DNA from: Cryptomeria japonica
Lineage: Eukaryota > Streptophyta > Pinopsida > Cupressales > Cupressaceae
Direction of reading: 5' to 3'
Assembly: GCF_030272615.1 (NCBI RefSeq)
Contig: NC_081414.1
Span: 391,001-455,000, forward strand
Length of the DNA stretch: 64,000 nucleotides
In this document: in pieces, positions 10,971 through 21,193 of the stretch
How the letters are laid out: every line of letters begins with the position of its first letter
Numbering within the stretch: the first letter of the stretch is position 1
Position numbers and translations under genes: made by a program
Notes under the pieces: model-generated
What the model was told of the DNA's origin: nothing
What the model saw: only the letters and a program-made list of their open reading frames with translations
The model's database searches: none

Positions 10971-11918
10971 GGAAGAAAACATTTGCTGTTGATGAAAACT
11001 TAGGTAATTGCTTCAATTGTTCAAGGTGAATAAAAAAATCCACTTTTCCCGTGGATGTAGCCAAGTTTGGTGAATCACATAATTTATCGTCTTTGTACAA
11101 TTTGTGTTTACTGCATAGTCAACTGCAGTTTTTATTTCTGCCCTGTTTTCTTAACAGGTTCATGTTATAGAAGAGAATAAATTAGTGAATGCAAAAAAGC
11201 CTGAGCAGGTTGTTGAAAACTTAATGGATAGCAACAACCAAATGGAACGGATTTATAAATATGTGGATTGTACATGATGTTAGAGCAAGGGCACTTGGCA
11301 AAAGATTCATAAGGGTCAATGAAATGACATTGGGTTACGAATCAGGACAAGATGCAGCATAGAGAATAAAAACCCAAATGATCTAGATCCCAGAAAAAGG
11401 ATCAGGTAACAGTACACTAACTTGAAGATTCTTATGTGTCAAACTTATAACCAAAAATGAATATACACAGACATTTATAAACAACAATCAGAGTGCAAAA
11501 AGAGAATAAAAACATTTAGACACAGAGAAATGGCAGTAGCGTCAATAAGAACTGGATCAAAAAATTAATCATTACACATGTTCCATACGATGCGAGTATC
11601 TGACATGGGAGACATAAAACTCTGTAAATCTGTCTTCTCTGAGCTTAAAATAATTTTTTTATACATATGAATATGAATTGAACAGACATCAGGGAAAGAT
11701 GATTCATCTTCTGGCATTTACCGAAAGGATGGCACCACATTCGAGCCATGGGTGATAAGTTAGCACTATGACATTTTCTGCCACCCTAAATTGGCACTAG
11801 CATTGAAATTTAGCAGTACAAACTAAACTGGCTATAAAGTCTTGCAAAAATGTCACCAGAACCACTGAATTCAGAGCATATGTGTCTCTGTTTATTAAAC
11901 CTTTTTGGGCACCAACCA
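10971..11918. other. Non-coding region, one weak plus-strand exon-like stretch
   Basis: No gene family is recognisable. A pyrimidine-rich tract ending TTCTTAACAG at 11159 is followed by a 39-codon open stretch (starting VHVIEENKLVNAKKPEQ) that ends in TGA at about 11278. It has protein-like composition but no match I know. The part just below 11919 would be the 3' untranslated region of the minus-strand exons at 11972-12820. Confidence 0.35.
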
Positions 11919-11971
11919 TCAACCCTTCAGGGTGGCAAGAGAAACAATGGATGCTCTGTCAGAGCCATCAT

Positions 11972-12820
11972 TTACTGATTCACTAGAGTACAAAGAGCCT
12001 CTTGTGTCAAGCTGTAACCTGGATCACAGAACAACAGAGACAAGGAATTAAATAACAGAATAAAATAGATAACTGCAAACAAGTGGATTAGGTAGTTTAC
12101 ATAAAGCATGAAAAAGAGTTATTTTTGTTTGAAGCTTTTTTGGTCCAATTTTTGGTTATGTGGCGAGTTGGCAACTGAAGGCTTTAGGATAAGCACACCA
12201 TAATATCAATTGTAAGTTAACCAGATTATTAGAACTAAACAATCTAATCCTAAGTCACATTGGTTAATTGAGTAGTTGGTTCATTTCTCCCAGACTGTTT
12301 TAGGAGTCAATTTGTGCTTTATATGTGTCTTGTGCATTGATTGTATGAATTAATGGAAAATAAATGCCATTGTTTTTAATGTCTATTGTTCATGGCTTCT
12401 TCATTATCCTGGTTTGATGTTTAATACCTGGGTAATGGCTCAAACAAGTGCTATCAGAACCATTACATTGCTTTCTCTAAGTTCTCCTAGCTGTAGAAGT
12501 TTGACAATTGACACATTTCTGTCAGCAGCTATTGCCACTGTAGTAGTATTTTTGTTAGCAAATTCGATTGAAGTGTTGATGTTTCACTGGAAGTCATGGA
12601 TTGACTCATTGCAGGTGGTTTCCTGTGTAAAGGGCCTTTCTTTCCAGCCTAGGGCTATTGATGAATAAGCACAGAAGCATTGTTCCCTTCTTACCTAGTT
12701 CTATGAAACAGGAAGAGACTACATTATAAAAGGAAACCAGAGCAGGTTTGAATGTGAAGTGGTCATCCAGCAAGTGAATTGCCTTAGCAAAAGCTGTTGC
12801 TTCAAATTTATGAAGTGCAC
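11972..12820 (-). CDS. Two candidate exons of an unrecognised spliced gene (or gene relic)
   Basis: The upstream exon, 12820 to 12695, follows an acceptor ending TTCTTCAATAG and ends at a strong donor, CTAG then GTAAGA. It encodes 41 codons of protein-like sequence, including KFEATAFAKAIHLLDDHF and PALVSFYNVVSSC. The next plausible exon starts at 12018 after a pyrimidine-rich acceptor ending GATCCAG. Joined in phase it gives a short tail (SLTQEALCTLVNQ) and a stop at 11974-11972. In another frame the same exon stays open to 11919 (LDTRGSLYSSESVNDG). I do not recognise the protein. No further exons were found upstream, so this may be the 3' end of a real gene or a fragment. Confidence 0.4.
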
Positions 12821-13669
12821 CTATTGAAGAAAGAAATTTCTTTCATCACATACTCTTTAACGGTTTTGGATTTGCACCAGTTCATCTAACATTTTCAGAA
12901 TAATTAATATCCTGGTCTGCATAGTTATCTACTCCCATGCACAGACAACGCCTCTACCTGCAAAATTCTGTTTTTTCAAGCCTTCTGATTACATCCTATG
13001 TCTCTCTCATAATTCATATAGATGAAAGTAAAGCATAATTTGATATCCATTTTTTCAACTCTTCTAAACCTGCCAAATAAATGTGCATTATTTGAAAAGT
13101 GAGTGCCATAATCTAGGTTTCCACAATGTAAAGGAATCTTCTCTAACAGAAGTTTGGAAAGGAAAATATATCTTATGGATGTTGCTTGTGATGTACTGAT
13201 CCATCAGCACAGCTAAAATATAGATCTTAGTGAAGAAGATTAGTGAAAGCAAATATGATTGAACTCCTGTGCAGGGTGATCTGCAGGCCACAGGATTCAC
13301 CCATAATAGATCTAGTCTTCAAAGAAAAGGAACAAAATGGGAGCTTCAAATTCAAAAATAAACAAGTTGATTGGGCATTTTATTTAATGTATAGATTCAG
13401 TGTTCAAAGGTCTTATGTCCAATTCTACTTTTCTGCCAGAACCAGAAAAACTATCACCCATGTCTGCATTTGTTAATGTAATTTCATCATTCAGTGATTA
13501 TTGACTGTGAATTTCACATTTCTGGAAGTAGGACTTTGTTGGCTTTTCAACAAGTAGAAAAATCAAGGGATAAAAGTTGTAAGGATTGTGTATTTTAATC
13601 CCCAAAAATAAGGATAAAGTATTTTTTAATATTATTTTATTTTATTTTTGAGCACAAGTGCAAAGTGTA
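12821..13669. other. Non-coding, nothing recognised
   Basis: If the exon at 12695-12820 is real, this stretch would be upstream intron sequence. No TE protein or clear exon could be read on either strand. A short inverted TGTGAAATTTCACA-like word occurs near 13507. Confidence 0.4.
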
Positions 13670-13682
13670 CATTTTGTAACTT

Positions 13683-13792
13683 TGTTTTCTGTGTTTGAGG
13701 TACAAGAGCAAAGTGTTGAGTCACGGACCAGCTAGGACTCGAACCTAGGACCTTCCATACGCTGTTGGAGTGCTCTACCACTGAGCTAGCAT
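13683..13792 (-). mobile_element. tRNA-derived SINE
   Basis: Read on the minus strand, the element begins GATGCTAGCTCAGTGG and carries a perfect RNA polymerase III A box (TAGCTCAGTGG) and, about 35 bases on, a perfect B box (GTTCGAGTC). A short unrelated body and an A-rich end (CACAGAAAAC) follow. Near-identical flanks, CATTTTGTAACTT on the left and CATTTGTAACTT on the right, fit a target-site duplication. The 5' and 3' arms of the tRNA-like head do not pair as an acceptor stem, so it is a SINE head rather than a working tRNA gene. The element is short (about 110 bp) for a plant SINE. Confidence 0.7.
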
Positions 13793-14344
13793 CATTTGTA
13801 ACTTCATTCTTACACCAAGAAGTTCGAAATTCTTTAGCTAAGGAGAGCATAAAGAAGTGTTTGCAGATTGGAGTTCATTTGGAGAAAATTTCGATATTGC
13901 TTGCAACTGGATGAGCTTCTTGTCAAAGAATCCGCAGATTTTGGAGTATAACCAGCTAATAGGAGGCAGATCATTCGGATTTTCTGAGTTTTTTCTAAAG
14001 ATCTTTCTGTCTTCTTATCTTTTTCTTCTCTCCCCATCGAAGGTGAAGTTGGTCAAGTACAGATTTATTACATTCTCCGAGTTTTCAAAATCCGTTGGAG
14101 ATGATTTTTGTGGACTTGTTCAAGTTTTTAGTGAGAATAATCATTTTGTTGACTAAATGGAATGAAAGTTTTGAAGTTATAAAAGGTTGGAGAATTTGCA
14201 TGTGAAAATCCCATTCTCATGGCTAAGTATGAAATTGAAATAAAATCTCCAAACACTTAGCCGTTCGCAGCCTCAATTTTCTTTAATCCAAGATAGATTT
14301 CTAACTTATTTTCCTTTGGTTTTCCATGTCGCAGGAGGAAATGG

Positions 14345-14965
14345 AAGCAGGATCATCATAGAGATTGCAGCTGGAGTTTCAAGCCAAACGGAAGATTGAG
14401 GACAAGTTCACAAGCAAAGTTCATCCGAGTGTGGAGATAGCCAAAATTTGGCTAAGTATGAGAAATGTTTCTTCCAATTTCCTCAATTATGATGAAGGCA
14501 TGGAGAAATTCTTCTCCAAATGTCAGGGTATCAAGAAGGAAGGCATGATCAAAACGAATGTCTGAACAACTTGATCTTATCATTTCATATTTGCGAGAAA
14601 TTTCCCACAGCTTTTTAACCCTCCTCTTGCGCAACATAAATTGGAGCCACAAAGAAGCAAGCATAGAGTCGTCAACAAGAAATTCAACAATTTTCTTCAT
14701 GGGCCTGCCAATCATTCCTCCTGAACCAGGCAAAGAACCTCATCCAGTACTTCAGCCAGACTTGGATTTCAGCAACGAACAAGAACACGTTATCACAGGA
14801 TTGTACAGCTTGGCGTGGGAAGTGAAAAGAAACACTCTTGATTGGTATCGCATGTGTTTTGTCCTTGACGAAGAACTAGAAATTGTAGCACGTATTGACG
14901 CTGGGATAAGAAGAGAGCAAGAGCCAACTCCCGTACCTGCTCCTGCACCGCCTCAGCAAGATTAG
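14345..14965 (+). pseudogene. Small ORF of unknown family at the edge of an LTR-type repeat, one frameshift
   Basis: A pyrimidine-rich stretch ending CCATGTCGCAG just before 14336 looks like a 3' splice site. The following frame has one early stop and then runs to 14565. A second frame, open from 14558 to 14965, continues directly from it, so one protein with a single frameshift is likely. The second part contains LDLIISYLREISHSF, FFMGLPIIPPEPGKEPH, NEQEHVITGLYSLAWEVK and LDEELEIVARIDAGIRRE, then a proline/alanine-rich tail (PTPVPAPAPPQQD). I do not recognise the family. A TATA box follows about 300 bases downstream, so the ORF could lie in the U3 of an LTR. Confidence 0.5.
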
Positions 14966-15268
14966 GAGTGACTCACGCTGTGGTGGCACCTCATCATCTT
15001 TCGACCAATCAGATTGCTCCAAGTTAGCATGTCTAGGTTCAATGAACCTGACTTATCCAGAAGCTTCTAGAAGAGCACACTTCACAATGCAACAACCTTC
15101 TATTTTCATTGATGGTTCATATTTAGCAAGAAGGACAAGTGTCCCAAATGTAATTTTCTCATTGGTCAAGGGTAGTTAGTTTTGGGAAACCCTAATTAGG
15201 GTTTATAGCTTTCAATCTTGGCCCTTGATCACTGTTTGATCTCGATCGTTCATTTATTTTTGAGAAAC

Positions 15269-15275
15269 TATATAA
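15269..15275 (+). promoter_or_regulatory. TATA box of LTR copy A
   Basis: TATATAA followed by GGCTACCTCC. Copy C has the equivalent TATATAAGGCTC at about 44751, and copy B has TATTTAAAGG at 38622, which marks this as the conserved core promoter of the repeat family. Confidence 0.6.
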
Positions 15276-15286
15276 GGCTACCTCCT

Positions 15287-15734
15287 CTCATTTGGAGAGT
15301 GTGAGGTTTTTGATGTATTGTTGCGTAAGATCATTTCCAGATAATATATTGCATGTGCGCTTTCTCTTAAGGCTTTGTAATCCCTTCTGTTTGAATGATT
15401 TGCATGGTTTCAATTTCCTCAACACTTAGTTAAAGTTAATTTAGATTTGCTTTCATTGTTGTTAATTTGAATGAAGGATTTGATAAGTGTCAATCGATGG
15501 TGTATCTCCACTCATTTGGAGAGTGTGAGGTTTTTGATGTATTGTTGCGTAAGATCATTTCTAGATAATATATTGCATGTGCGCTTTCTCTTAAGGCTTT
15601 GTAATCCCTATTGTTTGAATGATTTGCATGGTTTCAATTTCCTCAACACTTAGTTAAAGTTAATTTAGATTTGCTTTCATTGTTGTTAATTTGAATGAAG
15701 GATTTGATAAGTGTCAATCGATGGTGTATCTCCA
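15287..15734 (+). repeat. 224-bp tandem duplication downstream of the TATA box
   Basis: Copies 15287-15510 and 15511-15734 each start CTCATTTGGAGAGTGTGAGG. They differ at only a few bases, for example CCAGATAAT against CTAGATAAT. A five-base start of a third unit follows. Copies B and C do not show this duplication. Confidence 0.9.
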
Positions 15735-16042
15735 CTCATACTTTTGGTGAATGGAAGATTTCCATTTTACCGTGTAAAGTTAGTCTGAACCCATCCTCTG
15801 TGCATCCCAACATCTTAATCATAAGCACAATCCATTGAAGATTGCACCGGCTTTGTGTAGTTGTCCCTAGTGTGGCGAAGCAAAGTTTGGTTTCCCAAGA
15901 GCACCCAATTGATACCGTCTCCAGAGTTTGTAGGATTAGATTAGCTTTCTCAAACCCTATCTCTTTTCTCCTTTTTGAAAGCCTAAATCTCGAAAATCCC
16001 CCCCTCCAAAAAAAAAGAGAGGCTAAAATTGCTAAATCCATC

Positions 16043-17210
16043 TGTTGGCATTTTGATGATGTTGTGATTGTCATTGATGGACACACACTTGTTTTATGAT
16101 CACTTCCCTATGTATGAATTATGCTCAACCGGTAATTGTTCCAACCGGTATTATGAATTATAGTCTTTAGACTATTGGTGTTTTGCAGAAGGTGTTTACT
16201 GGTCACAAAGCGGTATGAAGACCCAAAGCGGTATGAAGACCTCAAGCGGTTCGAGGATCCCAAAGCGGTACGAAGGAACAAAGCGGTTGTTAACGTTTTT
16301 CCCAGTCTTCATTTTGACAAATCGGTAATTGGTAAAATGTATGAACCAGTAATCGGTAATGAACCAGTATTACTCTGTGATGAGTTACCAACCGGTATTT
16401 TTGTGATGAGTTATCATCCACAGACACTTTGGCGGTAATTTTGTGTCGTGTTACCAAATGTGTCTAGATGCATTGAACCTAGGAACTTGCAATGTAATCC
16501 TATTGGACCGACATGAAATCAGATTCCTTTATAAGGACATCATGTCTAGGGTTTTAGCGATGAGAAGGTTTCAGCAATGCATGAGGTTTTTGTATGTGCG
16601 ATCATAGAAGAGAAGATTAGGTCTGTGTAAAGAAACAGAGTGTGGAGATACTGAAGACTGAAGTAATGCTAATGTGCATTAACAATGAGCTATCAAGGAT
16701 CTAACCAAGCATACTGTGCTAGTATCTAGATCACTCACTTGTTGATTACTTACATCTTCGACAAGTCTGAAACCCTTAACCGGGTAGGCCTGGCAAAGCC
16801 TTTGTAAATCCTCTAACAAGGTGGTTCACAACTGTGAATCTGAAATCCTCTCACAAGGTAGTCTTTAACAGGACTTATCTCCTAACAGAGATCTAGATTC
16901 CTAACAAGATCTGTTCTGGTGAAGAACATTGTATGACCTTAACCGGTCCGGTTACTATTCTGCAGATAGTTACTTGTGAGTTTCAGCTCACCGTGGTTTT
17001 TTTCCCATTTGGGTTTCCACGTCAAAACCTCGTGTTATGGTGATTGTGCTCTTGTGGGTGAATGCTTTATTTGCTGTTTGGTTTGCATTTGTCTTAACCG
17101 GTTTGTTAGTAAATCTGTTATACCTGTTAACTGCTAAACTGTTTAAGAGTTTAAGTTCACTAATTCTTGGTATACTAATTCACCCCCCCCCCCCCTCTTA
17201 GCATTCATCA
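16043..17210 (+). mobile_element. Solo LTR of a Sirevirus-like copia element
   Basis: The 1168-bp block starts TGTTGGCATTTTG, ends CATTCATCA, and is flanked by the 5-bp duplication CCATC (16038-16042 and 17211-17215). No internal region is attached. It contains many ACCGGT-type short palindromes in the first 400 bases, a TATA-like TTTATAAGG near 16528 and, near 16991, CCGTGGTTTT...GGGTTTCCACGT, a conserved LTR motif of plant copia elements. A run of 14 C lies just before the end. The insertion cuts LTR copy A, whose blocks resume directly after it. Confidence 0.9.
16207..16297 (+). repeat. Five 18-bp units with AAAGCGGT core
   Basis: The core AAAGCGGT, once CAAGCGGT, recurs at 16207, 16225, 16243, about 16262 and 16280, a regular 18-base period, upstream of the TATA-like box of the solo LTR. 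Such arrays often act as U3 control elements. That function is inferred. Confidence 0.8.
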
Positions 17211-17710
17211 CCATCTAAGTCTAGCAGTTCAAAAGACACTTGTTAACGTAAGTCCCCCTTCAGATTTTCAGCATATACTACCCAAGAAGCTATTTCACTA
17301 AAGTCGCTTGTTCGCACATATAGACCTTGGAATCAGTAGTGATTTTTCAAGAGAGGATAGAATGCCTTCGGGTATCCTATTCTAATGTTTGGTAGACGAT
17401 AAAACAAACACCAACAGTACGGAGGTTAGAATTCGCTAAGTGTCAAGAGGGGAGAAGGATTCCCACAAGTCACACTCAGAAAACAAGTTAACACAGCATA
17501 TATGGAGAGAAAAGCCACAAGACATACACCTATAATGAAGGTAAAAAAACATACACAACATACATATAGGTTGAAAGAAGGCAAGAGTGGTGATTTTCAA
17601 TTAATTATAAGGCCAATGGCCAAACTTACAGTTGCAAAAATGCAAGATAAGTGGGAGAGCATGGAATAGCTCAATCCAGCAGAGAGAGAACCCTTTAGAA
17701 TGAGGCTTAA

Positions 17711-17724
17711 CAGCCTTTATATAG
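17711..17724 (-). promoter_or_regulatory. Minus-strand TATA box of the LTR-like block
   Basis: On the minus strand the sequence reads CTATATAAAGGCTG, a canonical plant TATA box with GC-rich flanks. Confidence 0.6.
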
Positions 17725-18059
17725 AAAAATGGTTACAAGAGTGATCATGACCTCTGCATGTGAGTCTGGGAGTGCAGGGAAGTGCATGCACCTGACATTG
17801 TGTACATGCAAGCAACCTAGCCATACCCACAAAAGACAACCCTGAGAAGGTGGATTGACTGACCTTCCAAAGTCAGAGTATGCAAACATGACATAACTCA
17901 CCACAACAAGCATGGCCCCATACCTCCCTTGAAGGAAATCCTGCCAAAAACATTAAATGCACCCCTGTGGCTCCACAAAAGAAAGTGCATAAGTTACAAA
18001 AGTTGTCGGAGCATTTAAAGCCTTGAGTGTCGATCACGCCATCCGGAAGTGTTGCAAGC

Positions 18060-18930
18060 CAGAAGTAGTTTGGAAGACTTCGGAGACTTGGGTCGCCGAA
18101 GTTGGGGGAACTTCGGAGACCTGGGTCACCGAAGTTGGGAAGACGTGGGAACCTGGGAACTTCGGGGTTGAGGGGTTGAGGAAAAGAAGACCTAAGATCT
18201 TTGGAGACTTAAGTCACCAAAGTTGGGGAAACTTCGAAGACCTGGGTCACCGAAGTTGGGGAAACTTTGAAGACCTAGGTCACCGTAGTTGGGGGAACTT
18301 CGGAGACCTAGGTCACCGAAGTTGGGAACACTTAGGAACTTGGGAACCTGGGGGTTCCGGAGTTCTGGGGTTGAAGAACTAAGGAACTTGGGAACCTGGG
18401 GGTTCCGGGGTTGAAGAACTAAGAAACTTGGGAACCTGGGGGGTTCCGGGGTAGAAGAACTAAGGAACTTGGGAACCTGGGGGTTCCAGAGTTCCGAGGT
18501 TGAAGAACTCAGGAACTTGGGAACCTAGGGGTTCCGGAATTCTGAGGTTGAAGAACTAGGAACTTGGGAACTTCGGCGTTCCGGAGTTCCGAGGTTGAAG
18601 AACTTAGGAACCTGGGGGTTCCGGAGTTCCAGGGTTGAAGAACTAAGGAAGTTGGGAACCTGAGGGTTCCGAAGTTCCAGGGTTGAGGAAGAGAAGACCT
18701 AGGAACTTCGAAGACCTGCGTCACCGAAGTTGGGGGAATTTCGTAGACCTAGGTCACCGTAGTTGGGGGAACTTCGAAGACCTGGGCCACCGAAGTTAGC
18801 AAAACTTAGCAAATTGGGAACTTTGGGGTTCTGGAGTTCTGGGGTAAGAGAACAAGAGACCAAGGAAGGGAACTTCGGAACCTCGGGGTTCCGGAGTTCC
18901 AGGAAAGAGAGAGGAAGAGAAGGCTTGGGA
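18060..18930 (+). repeat. GC-rich two-motif minisatellite
   Basis: Two kinds of unit alternate. The first, about 33 bases, is built on GACCTGGGTCACCGAAGTTG (clusters at 18070-18330 and 18700-18800). The second, about 40 bases, is built on GGAACCTGGGGGTTCCGGG followed by GTTGAAGAACTAAGG (18340-18690 and again near 18880). Units drift in sequence and length. The block is far more GC-rich than its surroundings. Frames open through it are by-products of the repeat. Confidence 0.85.
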
Positions 18931-19068
18931 ATGGAACTTCCGACAAGACAACACTTCATACTTATTGATTCCATCCTCTTCTCTTGGATCAAACTGGGGC
19001 AGCACTGGTCCATGGAACATATCTCTGATCGGTTCTCACTAATGGACCAAGGGTGTCATAAAATGACA

Positions 19069-20980
19069 ACAGTTATATCAAGAGAGATGAAGATATTGGA
19101 AAGTTAAACGCTAGAAGTGATGAAGGTATCTTTTTGAGATATTCCACAAAGAGCAAAACCTACCGATGCTATAATAAGAGACTGAGAAAGATTGTTGAAA
19201 GTGCAAATGTGAAGGTTGATGAGAACCTTGGGAAAGAGATCAGAGCTTATGATGATGGTCAACATGTTGTTTTATCTCCTATTCAACTTGAAGAGCCTAA
19301 ACAGAATAATCCAGCAGAGACTGTTACTTCGAATGTTACTGTTGGTGATGATGTGCAGGAACCTGAAGATCTGAACAATCAGAAGACTCCAAGGTATGTA
19401 AGATTGAATCATTCTGAGAATCAAATTATTGGTGATAAGAATAAAGGTGTGATGACTAGAAGAAGGTTAGCTGCTAGAAGTATGTTTAATTTCTAAAGTT
19501 GAACCTAAAGATGTTGTTGAAGCCTGTAAAGATGAAAATTGGATGAGAGCTATGGAAGAAGAGTTAGATCAAATTGAAAAGAACAACACTTGGGAACTTG
19601 TGCCTAGACCTAAGGATAAAAATGTTATTGGTACTAAATGGGTATTCAGAAACAAATTGAATGAAGTCGGTGAAGTAGTCTGAAATAAAGCTAGATTGGT
19701 CTGCAAAGGATATTCACAACAAGAAGGAATTGATTATGAGGAAACTTTTGCTCCGGTTGCCAGAATTGAAGTTGTTAGACTGTTGCTTGCTTACGCTGCT
19801 TATAAAGATTTCAAGGTATATCAGATGGATGTCAAATCTACATTTTTGAATAGTGATCTAGAGGAAGAAGTTTACATTGAACAGCCTGATGGATTTTCAT
19901 TGTCGGATGATGGAGACATGGTATACTAGATTAGACAAATATTTGTTAAAAATGAGATTTTCTAAAGGTGCTGCTGACAGTAATCTGTACTTTAAAATTA
20001 AAGATGATAACATTTTGATTGTTGAAGTCTTTGTTGATAACATTATTTTTGTGGTGATGATGATATGAGTATGAAGTTTGTTGGTGATGCAAAAATAATT
20101 TGAGATGTCTATGATTGGTGAGATGAAATTTTTCTTAGGTTTGCAGATTGCACAAATAGAGAAAGGTATATTCATATCTCAAACTAAGTATGTAAAGGAA
20201 TTGTTAAAGAAGTTTGGATTAGATGATTCCAAACGGGTTGGAACTCCCATGGTAACTGGTTGTAAATTGTCTAAAAATGATGAATCTCCTAAAGCTAATC
20301 AGAGTTTGTATAGATCTATGGTTGGTGGACTGCTATATCTTACTCAAACTAGGCCTAACATTATGCATGTTGTATGTATGGCTGCTAGATATCAAGTTGA
20401 TCCAAAGGAAAGTCATGTTACAACTGTTAAGAGGATATTCAGATAGCTAAAGGGAACTAAGGATTATGGCCTATGGTATCCAAAGAATGATGATTTCATG
20501 TTGTGTGCCTACACTGATGCAGATTGGGATGGTGATGTTGATGACTAGAAGAGTACTACCGGTGGAGCATTCTTTTTAGGTAAGAAGTTGGTTTCATGGG
20601 CAAGTAAGAAACAAGATTCAATGTCTTTATCTACTGCTGAAGCTAAGTATATTGCTATTGCTAGTAATTGCACTCAGATAGTTTGGATGAAGCAAATGTT
20701 AAAAGATATCAGAGTTATTCATGATGAACCTACTGTCATTTATTGTGACAATTCAAATACTATAAACATGTCAAAGAATTCGGTGCAACATTCAAAGACT
20801 AAGCATATATCAATCAAATATAATTACCTGAGAGAGCAAGTCAGTGAACAGAAGGTGAAACTGGAATATGTATCTACAAAGAAACAAATTGCTGATATTT
20901 TCACTAAGCATTTGCCTGCAGATACATTTGTCTATTTGAGAGACAAGTTAGGGGTACCCACCCATCCTACTGAAAACTAG
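19069..20980 (+). pseudogene. Ty1/copia pol fragment (integrase end, RT, RNase H)
   Basis: The fragment starts within the C-terminal integrase region (YIKRDEDIGKLNARSDEGIF) and passes through a variable linker to [63 protein letters not shown]. About 16 codons of the usual 'LKKALYGLKQAPRAW' block are missing between MVY (19920) and TRLDKYLL. The catalytic box reads FVDN instead of YVDD. RNase H is nearly complete: TDADWDGD, KQDSMSLSTAEAKYIA, YCDNSNTINMSKN and KQIADIFTKHLP, ending at 20980. The element cannot encode an active enzyme. Confidence 0.9.
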
Positions 20981-21090
20981 ATGCAATGAGTTGCATCGAT
21001 CCGATGGACTTATCAGCCTTATTCTTTTATCCGGATTGATGAGTTGGCACTGCTCCTCTGTTGGAGTAGTCTGTTGATTTGGTTGTGTAT

Positions 21091-21145
21091 TGTAATGTCC
21101 CTACTAGTTGGAGATTACTGTCTTGCAAAACAAACTGTTAGAATG

Positions 21146-21193
<48 letters not shown>

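Larger units (their letters stand above)
14970..17440 (+). repeat. LTR-type repeat family, copy A
   Basis: Three places in the window share ordered blocks: a TATA region, a block around GCATGGTT, the block TTAGTCTGAAC, the block TTGAAGATTGCA followed by TTTGTGTAGTTGT, then GTAAGTCCC and finally CAAGAGAGGATAGAAT. Copy A has these at about 15269, 15400, 15780, 15835, 17247 and 17350. The order and the promoter-like start are typical of an LTR. It is interrupted by a solo copia LTR at 16043-17210. The left boundary is uncertain and may lie left of the ORF at 14345. Confidence 0.6.
17441..19068 (-). mobile_element. LTR-like block in minus orientation
   Basis: On the minus strand it would start TGTCATTTTATGACACCC at 19068 and end CCTCTTGACA at 17441, giving the TG...CA ends of an LTR. 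A strong minus-strand TATA box lies at 17724-17711, with a GC-rich minisatellite upstream of it, as in a U3 region. No matching 5-bp flanks are visible, and the two sides are unrelated (LTR copy A and copia pol), so it is probably part of a larger rearranged element. Confidence 0.5.

Noticed and set aside
12414-12668. 84-codon plus-strand frame with hydrophobic stretch
   Set aside because: No family resemblance and no splice signals. It falls in the presumed intron between the two minus-strand exons.
13722-13790. A functional tRNA gene on the minus strand
   Set aside because: A and B boxes are perfect, but the acceptor arms do not pair and no sensible anticodon loop could be assigned. The flanking duplication and tail fit a SINE.
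18023-19020. Frames through the GC-rich minisatellite
   Set aside because: Periodic peptides on both strands follow the repeat unit. No start context and no homology.
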